Below are positions 1-7,415 of a DNA stretch of 11,718 nucleotides, in pieces. Numbering within the stretch: the stretch's first letter is position 1; each line of letters begins with the position of its first letter. This DNA comes from an uncultured Cellvibrio sp. (GTDB lineage Bacteria > Pseudomonadota > Gammaproteobacteria > Pseudomonadales > Cellvibrionaceae). A program made the position numbers and the translations under genes. The stretch is taken from the NCBI GenBank assembly GCA_946481095.1, contig CAMLML010000107.1:1-11718 (forward strand). The letters run 5' to 3'. The notes below the pieces were generated by a model. The model saw only the letters and a program-made list of their open reading frames with translations. It was not told the origin of the DNA and made no database searches.

Positions 1-3000
1 AACAACATAACACCTATTACAAAAAAATATTTGATAAATGCGAGTTACTGTTTCGTGAACATGGGATATCGATATCTGAATCAAATCAGGAAGAAATGGC
101 CTATCTCGCCGAATTCCAGCAGTATCCGGAAATATTTTGCCATTACTACGCATGGATCAAGTGGGTAGGTGATGTTATCGGACGAATAGGTTATTTGAGT
201 GTTGACTCTATCGCTGCGCTGGCGGCTGCTTGTTATGCTGAAGAAATAACATTGGAAAATGCTGTCGCGTTTTGTGCGATGTTTGTTAAGGGTAAACATT
301 TTTCAATACAAACCAAAACAAAAAATTCGGCCAAAACAGCCTATCAAGTTAATGGGCAATATGAATTCAAGGAAAGGAATTTTGATGACTGGTACAGAAT
401 TTTAACTGCACCTGTTACAACCGGTGTGTTGCAAAACAATTTTGGTTCAAAATCTTCTCTTTTAATGATCAATGCTGCAACTACTTCTTTAGCATCACCC
501 TTGCATAAGGAAATACATTTGCCGGTGTTGTCACTGGCCATGGATAGTTTTATCAATCAGTTGGTTGGCTTTTTCGTAAATGAAACTTATGACATTAATT
601 GGAATTTGTTTTATCAAGGACAAGATTTTCATTGTATTCCTGTGCCCATTATGGATTTTGAGCGGGATCAATACAAACTGGATGCACCGGTAGCAAATCA
701 ACAAAAATCAATTGCTGTTGTTTCTGCTAGCCATCCATTGTTGGGTAACCGGATTTTTGTACCGCAATCATCGTCCATTATTTTTCAACAATCCATCAAG
801 CCCGGTCAGGTTAAATTTCTGCTTGATCATGGATTCCTTAAAAAAGTGGTGGTGCCAGCAACCGCTTATCTGGAAACAATTCATGCGGCAATAAAATCTG
901 CAGGCCTGGCAGCGAACACCAGGCTTGAGGAGGTTATTTATCACGCGGGTTTATATTTGCCAGAAGATGACGTTGTTTATACCCAAGTGGTTTTATCTGG
1001 CCCGGATTTCAGTCAGGTAGAATTGTTGAGTGCAACTGAAAGCAAATTACTTGCAGATGTGAATTGCGAATGGACCTTGCATTGTTCCGCAAAAATCAAT
1101 AGAAGCCATGAAGCCGTTCCTGTATTTTCAGATATGTCTTCTGTGTCATCATTAAAGGCTAATCCTGTCCCGGAAATGTTTTACCAAGGTCTCAATGAAT
1201 ATGGTTATTTGTTCGGGCCTGCACATCAGGGTGTAACACACATTTTCCATCCGGATCAAAAAACCTGCCTTGCATTGGTGGAATTACCTGACTCAATTGT
1301 GATGGAATTTGACCAATATATTTTCCATCCTGCACATTTGGATTCCTGTTGCCATAGCATATTGACCTTGCTTGATAAAAGTAATCCGGATTCTATTTTT
1401 ATTACCATCGGCAAAGATCAGGTAAACATGTTGCAGGCTGCAGAAAAAACGGTATTGGTGAAAGCAACATTAACTGAAAAAACAGATTTTTCAGTGAAGG
1501 CTGATATGGAAATTTACAACCTGCAAGGCCAATGTTTGGCTTATGTTAAAGGCTATACCATGAAGGCTGTTCAGCGGCAATTATTGAATCCTGAAATCGC
1601 AGTTACACAAAAAGTTGAACCGATAAAAGCTAATATCGACATGCAGAAAATTACTGATTGGCTTTATGTTAATCAATGGCATCAAACACCGGTGAATAAA
1701 TTAAAAAACTTACAGAAAACCCATTGGGTACTTGTAAGGAATGATTCTGCCAATAGCCACAAGATTGCTGAAGTCCTGATGCAAATTATCAAAGATGCTG
1801 ATGGTACATCACAACTACTTGATAGATCAGAAATTGCATCCATTCATGATCTTGTTCAATCCGCAACGAAAAAAACAGGTGTTGTGTATTTGGCAGCTGA
1901 TTTTGATCGACTGGATCAATCCAATAATCAGTTAATCAGTCAAGCGGTAGAATCCCGATATTTCGAATTAACAGAAATTCTGAACGCCATTCCAGTGATG
2001 GACAGTGCGGTCAATTTATTTGCCATTACCAAAGGCAGCGTTGTTGTTGATCAATCAGAACCCTATCTGGATTTAACAAGCTCTGCACTTTGGGGTGCGG
2101 GCCGCAGCATTTTATTGGAAAGACCCGATATTCGTTTTGCCAATATTGACCTTGATCCTGTGTTTCCTCTTGAAAATGGTGAAGTGTTACAAGCTGTATT
2201 GGCTGATGCTTATCCAGAAGAGGATCAATTTGCGATTCGCGATGGAAAAATATGGATCAATCGTTTGCAAAAACAGAATGCTGACACTCCTGTATCTGAG
2301 ACTGACCTGAAAATAGATTTCAAACAGGATTTCAAACTGGCAATTGATGAGCAAGGCGCTATAGACAATCTTTACTATAAAACAGTTACTGAGGAAACAT
2401 TGAGCGATGATGAAGTTGAAATTGAAATGTCAGCAGCTGCGTTGAATTTTTATGATGTAGTTACTGCACTGGATTTAATTGATACTTCGATTGTTAATGG
2501 CAAAGCAAATGATGAATGTCGTTTTGGTCTGGACGCCGTAGGGCGAATTTCCCGCATGGGTAAATCAGTTAAAGGTTATCAAATCGGTGACTGGGTAATG
2601 GGATTTGCAGCGGGCTGTCTGGCTAAACGGGTTAAGGTCCATTATCAATGTATTGCACATAAACCGGATAATTTCAGTATTCACGAAACTGCCACTATAC
2701 CAACCGCTTTTTTAACAGCCTACTACGCACTGGTTACACTGGGTAAAATGAAAAAAGGCGACAAGGTATTGATCCATGCTGCTGCAGGTGGTGTTGGTAT
2801 TGCAGCAATTAATCTGGCTAATATTATCGGTGCAGAAGTCTATGCAACCGCCAGCCATGCCAAATGGCCTTTGCTAAAAAGTTTGGGTGTAAAACACATT
2901 TATAATTCCCGTACTTTGGAATTTTCAGATCAAATGTTGAAAGAGACAAGTGGAGAAGGAGTTGATCTCATTCTCAATTCTTTCATTGGTGAATACATTG

Positions 3001-4853
3001 CAAAAAATGTGGATGTGTTAAAGCCAAACGGACGTTTTGTGGAAATTGGCGAGCGTGAAATATTAACAACAGAACAAGTAAAAAGTTTTGGTAAACCTTT
3101 CAGCTATTATCCATTCACCTTGTTTGAAATCAGCCGCGACCACCCTGAACAAATCACCGGTATGTTTAATGAAATGGCACCTTTGTGGAAATCCAGAAGT
3201 TTCACAGGCATTCCATTTCAACTATTCCAGGCAAAACAAGTCAAAAATGCGTTCCGCATGATGCAACAGGGTTTGCATAAAGGAAAATTGGTTGTTTCAT
3301 TGGAAGATGAAAAATCAGCATCCACAAAAAAAGAGATCAACAATGCTTCGGCAATTTTAATCACAGGTGGTATGGGTGGCATTGGCTGGGCTTGTGCGCA
3401 ATGGCTCGCCAGTACTTCGGTTAAGCATATTTTTCTGATGGGGCGAAATCCATTAAATGCTGAAATCGAAAATAAAATTCAAACGCTGGCAAAAAATGGT
3501 AAACACATTGAGTACTTCTCTGGCGATGTTGCCAAATTGCAGGATGTTGAAAATATCATACAAAAAATTGCAGATAAGGACATCCGGTTAAATGGTATTT
3601 TGCACACAGCAGGGATAATGAAAAATGCATTGATTGCCAATGAAACACAGGATGATGTTAAGTCTGTATTGGCGGCCAAGGTATCCGGTACCTGGAATTT
3701 GCATCAAGCCACTCAATATTTGAATCTGGATTTTTTCGCCTGTTTTTCATCAATGACATCATTGGTTGGTGCGGCAGGTGCAGCGAGTTATGCAGCGGGG
3801 AACAAATTTATTGATAATCTTGTTAGCTATCGAAAAAGTTTGGGATTGTGTGCGCAATCGATTAATTGGTGTGCATGGGAAGAGGTAGGTATGTTGACCC
3901 GCCTCAATGAAGCTGCGCAGGATTATTGGCGAGAGAACGGCATGCAAGCATTACCAAATGAAATTGCTTTGGCTATTTTTGAAAAACTATCTGCAACTAC
4001 ATCGACGAATGTTGCGGTATTGCCTGCAGATTGGTCGGTGTGGAACAGACAATACGAGCGTTTGCCATCGGTATTAATAAGTCTTGAAGGGCAGGTCACT
4101 CCATCACCAGCAGCTACACAATCTTCTGTTGTGCAAGCATTCGCAAATCAACACAATGATGTCCATGCATTAGTCATTAACAGTGTTCGCAAAGTGTTGC
4201 GACTGGATTCTGCTTCTGCGATTAATGATCACACTTCGTTTAAAGAAATGGGCATTGATTCTTTAATGTCGGTGGAGTTGCGAAATATTTTGTCAAAGGC
4301 ACTGGGTATCAAACTTTCATCAACACTTTTGTATAACTATTCCAATATTCATTTGTTAGCAGAATACCTGACAATAGAGACTGGTAATCAAAAACCACAT
4401 CAGATTGTTCAGCAAGTAAATGAAAAACCTGAAGTAAGTGAAAAATCGGCGATAGATACAAAAGCTTTATTGAAAGAGCAATTGAAAACCTTGCTCAGAC
4501 TCAAGTCTGATGCAGTGCTCGATGAGCAGGAACCTTTCAAAAATATGGGTATTGATTCCTTGATGTCAGTAGAGTTGCGTAACAAATTATCCAAAGCATT
4601 GGGGGTCAAATTATCCACAACACTTTTGTTTAATTACACAACTGTTTCTTCACTGGCTGAACATTTGCGAACTCTGGTGGAGCCGGGTGAATCGAAAACA
4701 GTAGATCCTGCTTCGCAAGTTACAAAAGAAGTAGAAGGCAAATCGATCACCACTGAGACGATGAAGACAAACGATCCTGCCAATGAACAAGAGCTGAGTA
4801 TCGAACAGCTCCGATCATTACTGGACGAAAAACTGATGGAGGAAATTGATTAA
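1..4853 (+). CDS. Type I polyketide synthase, 3' part (degenerate AT-DH-psiKR-ER-KR-ACP-ACP); 5' end outside window
   Basis: The frame is open from base 3 with no start, so the upstream ketosynthase is presumably off-window. Residues are numbered from the Met at base 96. Residues 1-165 are an AT remnant: the GHSxG serine is kept (Ser38) but the motif reads VDSIA. The post-AT linker is at about 165-196. DH (about 210-490) has His245 in LLDH and Asp416 in HPAHLDSCCH. A structural KR half covers about 515-725. ER (about 738-1070) has the NADPH motif HAAAGGVG at 894-901. KR (about 1083-1320) has GGMGGIG at 1091 and the tetrad Lys1195, Ser1219, Tyr1232, Asn1236. ACP1 and ACP2 carry GIDSL with phosphopantetheine serines 1389 and 1488. 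A charged helical tail (about 1563-1585) resembles C-terminal PKS docking segments. This is a fully reducing module, expected to give a saturated two-carbon extension. The KR lacks the LDD motif (MKN instead), so its stereochemistry is unclear. The product is unknown. Confidence 0.96.
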   Translation, partial: QHNTYYKKIFDKCELLFREHGISISESNQEEMAYLAEFQQYPEIFCHYYAWIKWVGDVIGRIGYLSVDSIAALAAACYAEEITLENAVAFCAMFVKGKHFSIQTKTKNSAKTAYQVNGQYEFKERNFDDWYRILTAPVTTGVLQNNFGSKSSLLMINAATTSLASPLHKEIHLPVLSLAMDSFINQLVGFFVNETYDINWNLFYQGQDFHCIPVPIMDFERDQYKLDAPVANQQKSIAVVSASHPLLGNRIFVPQSSSIIFQQSIKPGQVKFLLDHGFLKKVVVPATAYLETIHAAIKSAGLAANTRLEEVIYHAGLYLPEDDVVYTQVVLSGPDFSQVELLSATESKLLADVNCEWTLHCSAKINRSHEAVPVFSDMSSVSSLKANPVPEMFYQGLNEYGYLFGPAHQGVTHIFHPDQKTCLALVELPDSIVMEFDQYIFHPAHLDSCCHSILTLLDKSNPDSIFITIGKDQVNMLQAAEKTVLVKATLTEKTDFSVKADMEIYNLQGQCLAYVKGYTMKAVQRQLLNPEIAVTQKVEPIKANIDMQKITDWLYVNQWHQTPVNKLKNLQKTHWVLVRNDSANSHKIAEVLMQIIKDADGTSQLLDRSEIASIHDLVQSATKKTGVVYLAADFDRLDQSNNQLISQAVESRYFELTEILNAIPVMDSAVNLFAITKGSVVVDQSEPYLDLTSSALWGAGRSILLERPDIRFANIDLDPVFPLENGEVLQAVLADAYPEEDQFAIRDGKIWINRLQKQNADTPVSETDLKIDFKQDFKLAIDEQGAIDNLYYKTVTEETLSDDEVEIEMSAAALNFYDVVTALDLIDTSIVNGKANDECRFGLDAVGRISRMGKSVKGYQIGDWVMGFAAGCLAKRVKVHYQCIAHKPDNFSIHETATIPTAFLTAYYALVTLGKMKKGDKVLIHAAAGGVGIAAINLANIIGAEVYATASHAKWPLLKSLGVKHIYNSRTLEFSDQMLKETSGEGVDLILNSFIGEYIAKNVDVLKPNGRFVEIGEREILTTEQVKSFGKPFSYYPFTLFEISRDHPEQITGMFNEMAPLWKSRSFTGIPFQLFQAKQVKNAFRMMQQGLHKGKLVVSLEDEKSASTKKEINNASAILITGGMGGIGWACAQWLASTSVKHIFLMGRNPLNAEIENKIQTLAKNGKHIEYFSGDVAKLQDVENIIQKIADKDIRLNGILHTAGIMKNALIANETQDDVKSVLAAKVSGTWNLHQATQYLNLDFFACFSSMTSLVGAAGAASYAAGNKFIDNLVSYRKSLGLCAQSINWCAWEEVGMLTRLNEAAQDYWRENGMQALPNEIALAIFEKLSATTSTNVAVLPADWSVWNRQYERLPSVLISLEGQVTPSPAATQSSVVQAFANQHNDVHALVINSVRKVLRLDSASAINDHTSFKEMGIDSLMSVELRNILSKALGIKLSSTLLYNYSNIHLLAEYLTIETGNQKPHQIVQQVNEKPEVSEKSAIDTKALLKEQLKTLLRLKSDAVLDEQEPFKNMGIDSLMSVELRNKLSKALGVKLSTTLLFNYTTVSSLAEHLRTLVEPGESKTVDPASQVTKEVEGKSITTETMKTNDPANEQELSIEQLRSLLDEKLMEEID

Positions 4854-4860
4854 TAGGTCT

Positions 4861-4915
4861 ACGAAGAAAGTTGACAGTAAGTTTTTCGAAAAGAAAAACT
4901 TACTGTCGTTACGTA
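4861..4915. terminator. Perfect hairpin after the PKS stop, possible terminator
   Basis: A 15-bp perfect inverted repeat (4873-4887 with 4893-4907) has a 5-nt loop. An outer five-base pair, CTACG/CGTAG, flanks it with unpaired bases between. It begins 19 nt after the PKS stop and lies between convergent genes. The stem carries T and A runs internally, but no clear U-tract follows on either strand. A textbook rho-independent terminator is therefore not certain; it could also be an mRNA-stabilising structure. Confidence 0.55.
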
Positions 4916-4940
4916 GCCTGTGGATAGAGGTTCATTATCC

Positions 4941-5009
4941 TTATACACTAATAGCGATAGCAAAAACGGAAAGTATAAATATTATTGTGTAGGCCAAAAT
5001 TGCTTTCAT
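4941..5009 (-). CDS. Possible 22-residue hydrophobic membrane peptide
   Basis: An ATG at 5009-5007 follows the SD sequence GGGAG (complement of 5014-5018) at 4-nt spacing. The frame begins MKAILAYTIIFILSV and ends in TAA at 4943-4941. One lysine is followed by about 19 hydrophobic residues, enough for a single membrane span. Peptides of this build occur as small membrane proteins and as type I toxin peptides, but I cannot assign a family, and I see no obvious antisense RNA. It lies just outside the last attC, between the PKS and the cassette array, and reads in the same direction as the cassettes. A 23-codon frame can arise by chance; the good SD and the uniform hydrophobicity are the only support. 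Confidence 0.35.
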   Translation of the reverse strand: MKAILAYTIIFILSVFAIAISV

Positions 5010-5030
5010 ATTGCTCCCGAAATTCTTTTT

Positions 5031-5153
5031 AGCTAATGCGATAAACGGATGTTTTTAAGTTGCGCTTTTTCCGTAAAATGGAGCGAAGCGGAATGGCAAA
5101 AGTGTCCACTAAATCGGGGGAGGTTCACCATCCGTTTGATAACTTTGTTAGCC
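5031..5153 (-). repeat. attC-like site 1 (distal end of the array, degenerate crossover)
   Basis: The arms ATAAACGGATG (left) and CATCCGTTTGAT (right) pair except for one unpaired G in the right arm. Outer boxes GCTAA/TTAGC close the structure. At about 123 bp it is longer than most sites here. On the cassette strand the left end reads CATTAGC where an active site would read CGTTAGC, so the crossover G appears mutated. The central part contains the GGAGCGAAGCGGAA string shared with other sites in the window. Confidence 0.75.
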
Positions 5154-5702
5154 CTTATATAACCACCCCAAAACAGCAAAAATGACAAGGAGTATGAGAT
5201 AGAGCCAGCTGTTATTTAGCCTATTCATTACTCGATCTCTTAACGTTTTACCTCTTTTTTCTTTTAAGATGAAAAGTTCTTTCTCTATTTTAAATTTTGC
5301 TTCGCTTTGGAAAAGATTAGCTTTTTCTGTGATAGAGGATGCTTCGATTACCCGTTCCGATAGATCACGAGGCTGATTGGTTTTCATTGCTTTTAATTTT
5401 GCTGCATTTATTAGTTCCAGCTGGCTGGAGATGTGAGGATGAACAATTTCCCATAGTTTCTCAGCCGATACGTTTTTCTGACTCAACTCGACCATTTCAA
5501 CAGCAGTATCAACCAGCAAATCTATGCTTTGCTTTAACTGCTCAGCACAGCATTCCATAATTCTTCTTACAGTATTCCCACCGCCAAGTTCGTGCTTAGC
5601 GCTAGCATTTCTTAAAACGGTTTGCAGTTCCCGTTCCAAATTTGAATTTTGCTCTTTAAGCAAAATGGAAATGCGATTATAAAACTTTGTCTCGAAGTCC
5701 AT
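5148..5702 (-). CDS. Cassette protein, 184 aa, predicted tail-anchored membrane protein
   Basis: The start ATG at 5702-5700 has a strong SD (GGAG, complement of 5708-5711) at 5-nt spacing. The stop TAA lies inside the end of the neighbouring attC site, as is common for integron cassette genes. Residues 1-160 are charged, largely helical and Lys/Glu-rich, possibly coiled coil. Residues about 164-181 (SWLYLILLVIFAVLGWLY) form one C-terminal membrane span with a very short tail, so the bulk should face the cytoplasm. There is no signal peptide and no enzyme motif. I do not recognise the family. It is the last gene of the array, and its expression would depend on a promoter to its right. Confidence 0.8.
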   Translation of the reverse strand: MDFETKFYNRISILLKEQNSNLERELQTVLRNASAKHELGGGNTVRRIMECCAEQLKQSIDLLVDTAVEMVELSQKNVSAEKLWEIVHPHISSQLELINAAKLKAMKTNQPRDLSERVIEASSITEKANLFQSEAKFKIEKELFILKEKRGKTLRDRVMNRLNNSWLYLILLVIFAVLGWLYKG

Positions 5703-5720
5703 TCTTGCTCCATGTAATGG

Positions 5721-5797
5721 CTAACGTTGTGGTAACCGGCAGCCGTTAGGCTGTCCAGAGAGCGAAGCGAACGATGGTTGACCACATTGTTATGTAT
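5721..5797 (-). repeat. attC-like site 2 (family A)
   Basis: The left end is TAACGTTGTGGTAACC and the right end GGTTGACCACATTGTTATG. The arms pair with one extra G on the window plus strand. The centre has a GGCAGCC/GGCTGTCC hairpin and AGCGAAGCGAAC. It is nearly identical to the sites at 6867, 7780 and 9515. It serves the gene at 5800-6195. Confidence 0.88.
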
Positions 5798-5799
5798 GG

Positions 5800-6195
5800 T
5801 TAGTTGCTTCGCCATTCTAAAAATAACTTTTCTGCTTTTAATGATTTTACGGGAGGCAATACCCAATAAACATTCTGTTCAAAGGAGTTACCTTTTTCAA
5901 TATTTACAGCCGTGAAGTCAATCGCAGTGGAAGCTATAGAGTTCACATAAGTTCGACTTTCACCTTCACCACGAATAACTAAGTAAAGATCTTTATTCGA
6001 ATATGATACTGCACTTTCACTGCTGTTAATAATTTTCAATTTTCCTGTGATCTTGTGGCCACCTTCCACTTCGCCTTCATATTTGTTAGCAATAGCGTAA
6101 AACTGTAGACCATTTGACACTAAGTCGATACGAATTGCATCGCCATAACAAGATGTTAAAAAAATGATGATTAAAAATAGCAAATATTTCTTCAT
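5800..6195 (-). CDS. Cassette-encoded lipoprotein, 131 aa, unknown function
   Basis: The ATG at 6195-6193 is chosen because it gives a compact lipoprotein signal, MKKYLLFLIIIFLTSC. A TTG two codons upstream is also in frame. The lipobox LTSC puts the lipidated cysteine at residue 16. The next residue is Tyr, not Asp, so no inner-membrane retention signal is evident and outer-membrane sorting is likely. The mature part (about 115 aa) alternates short hydrophobic and polar stretches, as in a beta-sandwich, and contains no catalytic motif I can name. The start codon lies only 13 nt from the upstream cassette boundary and no clear SD is present, so translation initiation may be weak or use the attC RNA upstream. 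The stop codon lies a few bases right of attC site 2. No homologous family is recognised. Confidence 0.78.
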   Translation of the reverse strand: MKKYLLFLIIIFLTSCYGDAIRIDLVSNGLQFYAIANKYEGEVEGGHKITGKLKIINSSESAVSYSNKDLYLVIRGEGESRTYVNSIASTAIDFTAVNIEKGNSFEQNVYWVLPPVKSLKAEKLFLEWRSN

Positions 6196-6207
6196 ATTCA
6201 ATTACAC

Positions 6208-6499
6208 ATAACGAGGCTGTAGAAAAACCTACCGCCAATTTTAATTTAAATTAATTGTTTAAATGACAATCATTTTTCGCGCTGCTATTTAAATTTTAAC
6301 TCAGTTCAACCAAACGAAATTGCTACTTTTCAAATAGGAACGCATTATAACTAAAAATAAAATGACCCGAAGGTTTTTCTACAGCTTCAACGTTAAGTTC
6401 AGCGGCAGTTTTTTGTTGCGCGTTTGTGTTACACACAATGAGCACCGCGAATGCAAAAGCGCAACAAAAATGGCATCCGCAACATTGCTTTGTTATAGC
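6208..6499 (-). repeat. attC-like site 3 (family B), split by a miniature element
   Basis: The main part (6389-6499) matches the family B sites at 8358 and 8862: a GTTGCGC/GCGCAAC long stem, a loop with ACACAATGAGCACCGCGAA, and the end CTTTGTTATAGC. Its left terminus has been separated: ATAAC at 6208-6212 is continued after the inserted element by AACGTTAAG at 6389. Removing the insert plus one AAC restores ATAACGTTAAGTTCAGCGG, identical to the truncated site at 11663. The site serves the gene at 6562-6852. Confidence 0.82.
6213..6388. mobile_element. 176-bp MITE-like element with 17-bp terminal inverted repeats
   Basis: The left end GAGGCTGTAGAAAAACC (6213-6229) and the right end GGTTTTTCTACAGCTTC (6372-6388) are inverted repeats matching at 16 of 17 positions. 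Both are flanked by AAC (6210-6212 and 6389-6391), which fits a 3-bp target duplication. The interior is AT-rich, full of stops and encodes nothing, so it is non-autonomous. The GAGGCTGT-gAAAAA type of end recalls terminal repeats of several DDE-transposase IS families, but I cannot name the parent element from this sequence. The host site without the insert is an ordinary family B attC end. Confidence 0.75.
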
Positions 6500-6561
6500 A
6501 CCCAACTAAATATTTTGCTTTTTAATTTTAGATTTAAGAACGCATAATACGATTTATTAAA

Positions 6562-6852
6562 CTATATAAGCCACAAAAGATAAACCGAAAGCATAAAAAC
6601 TAGTGGGGCTAGATTTATAAATATTACACCCTTTGAGAGTTTCTTGAATTTTATAAATGAACATATAGCTAATGGCAACAAAAATGGAGCGGTGTACAGC
6701 ATAGTAATTGCTCCACCTTCTCGGAATTCCCACTCGCCCTTTCCATTGCTGAGTGAAAGCCAATATTTCACTTCCCAGTACCCTACGGCTGCGATACCTA
6801 GGTATGCAACGAGAAGAGAAATGCACCAAAGGATAATTTTTAATTCACGCAC
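6562..6852 (-). CDS. Cassette-encoded small integral membrane protein, 96 aa
   Basis: The start is GTG at 6852-6850, with a short GAG-type SD about ten bases upstream. Three hydrophobic segments are visible: about residues 5-24, 48-66 (with TAPFLLPLAIC) and 74-95 (up to the C-terminal LLWLI). Between the first two is a polar loop with SNGKGEWEFREGG. The protein looks like a small polytopic inner-membrane protein of unknown function, with no transporter or enzyme signature. It sits between attC site 3, about 60 nt beyond its stop, and attC site 4, about 15 nt upstream of its start. A different reading frame overlapping the same span is longer upstream but has no comparable hydrophobic pattern, so this frame is preferred. 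Confidence 0.75.
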   Translation of the reverse strand: MRELKIILWCISLLVAYLGIAAVGYWEVKYWLSLSNGKGEWEFREGGAITMLYTAPFLLPLAICSFIKFKKLSKGVIFINLAPLVFMLSVYLLWLI

Positions 6853-6866
6853 AAATTTCTCAATTT

Positions 6867-6943
6867 ATAACGTTGTGGTAACCGGCAGCCGTTAGGCTGT
6901 CCAGTGGAGCGAAGCGGAATGAAGGTTGACCACCTTGTTAAAC
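6867..6943 (-). repeat. attC-like site 4 (family A)
   Basis: The ends are TATAACGTTGTGGTAACC and GGTTGACCACCTTGTTAAAC, with the central GGCAGCCGTTAGGCTGTCC hairpin and GGAGCGAAGCGGAA. One unpaired G lies in the right arm. It serves the gene at 7009-7344. Confidence 0.9.
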
Positions 6944-7008
6944 CGCTTTGATTTTTGCAAAACCTTGGTATGGGTTACTAAAAAGCATTGTGTTTGCAAC
7001 AGCCAACT

Positions 7009-7344
7009 TTACTGATTTAAAACAGTAAAGTATCTAATAGTGTCTGAAACAGACTGATCAACGCACGCACCTTCAGTGCGGAACTCAACTGTTTTTTGTG
7101 CAGCAAACGCAAGCATTAGCATGCTTAGATATTCTTTCGCCATAGGTCTAGCCATACTATAAGAAAGATAATCACCGTTAGAGCCATGACATGCTGGTTT
7201 ATTTTGAACGCCGCCGACAGGATAAATGTAAATGAGGTTCCCACCTTCATACATTAGTATTTTTTCAATTTTTGCTGTTGTGTCTGCATTCGTAGATAAT
7301 GAGACAAATCCGATTACGATAAAAACTAAAGCTCTAAATTTCAT
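7009..7344 (-). CDS. Secreted cassette protein, 111 aa, conserved CHGSNGDY motif
   Basis: The ATG at 7344-7342 has a clear SD (GGAGA, complement of 7349-7353). The frame stays open further upstream, but that extension would be coded by the neighbouring attC and is rejected. Residues 1-20 are a Sec signal peptide (MKFRALVFIVIGFVSLSTNA, cleavage likely after NADA-like or STNA). The mature protein of about 90 residues carries YPVGG, PACHGSNGDYLSYSMARPMAKEY and a second cysteine in EGACVDQSVSDT. The two cysteines are good candidates for a periplasmic disulfide. From memory, small exported proteins with this CHGSNGDY...RPMAKEY pattern are common in Vibrio and other integron arrays, without known function. 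That resemblance is recalled, not checked. Confidence 0.85.
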   Translation of the reverse strand: MKFRALVFIVIGFVSLSTNADTTAKIEKILMYEGGNLIYIYPVGGVQNKPACHGSNGDYLSYSMARPMAKEYLSMLMLAFAAQKTVEFRTEGACVDQSVSDTIRYFTVLNQ

Positions 7345-7348
7345 ACTT

Positions 7349-7353
7349 TCTCC
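7349..7353 (-). promoter_or_regulatory. Ribosome binding site fixing the start at 7344
   Basis: The complement reads GGAGA, ending four bases before the ATG. It lies between the attC boundary (7363) and the start codon, which supports the short form of the protein over the longer frame that runs through the attC. Confidence 0.75.
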
Positions 7354-7362
7354 ATTGATGTT

Positions 7363-7412
7363 TAACGCTAAGATTTGCGGCGCATTTATGTGTCCGCAAG
7401 ATTGAATTGTTA
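7363..7412 (-). repeat. attC-like site 5 (short singleton)
   Basis: This site of about 50 bp starts TAACGCTAAG and ends GAATTGTTAG. The arms ATTTGCGG and CCGCAAGAT pair except for one unpaired G in the right arm, and the terminal loop is only 13 nt. It is the shortest site in the window and close to the minimum size known for attC. It serves the gene at 7416-7772, whose stop is 4 nt from its right end. Confidence 0.8.
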
Positions 7413-7415
7413 GAT

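Noticed and set aside
5612..5866. Minus-strand frame of about 84 codons spanning attC site 2.
   Set aside because: It overlaps two better-supported genes in another frame and crosses a recombination site.
6213..6388. First read as an attC of its own (long inverted repeat with TAAC and GTTA ends) forming a tiny gene-less cassette.
   Set aside because: Removing the segment with one AAC copy exactly restores a family B attC end, and the inverted ends are flanked by a direct AAC repeat, so a transposed miniature element explains it better.
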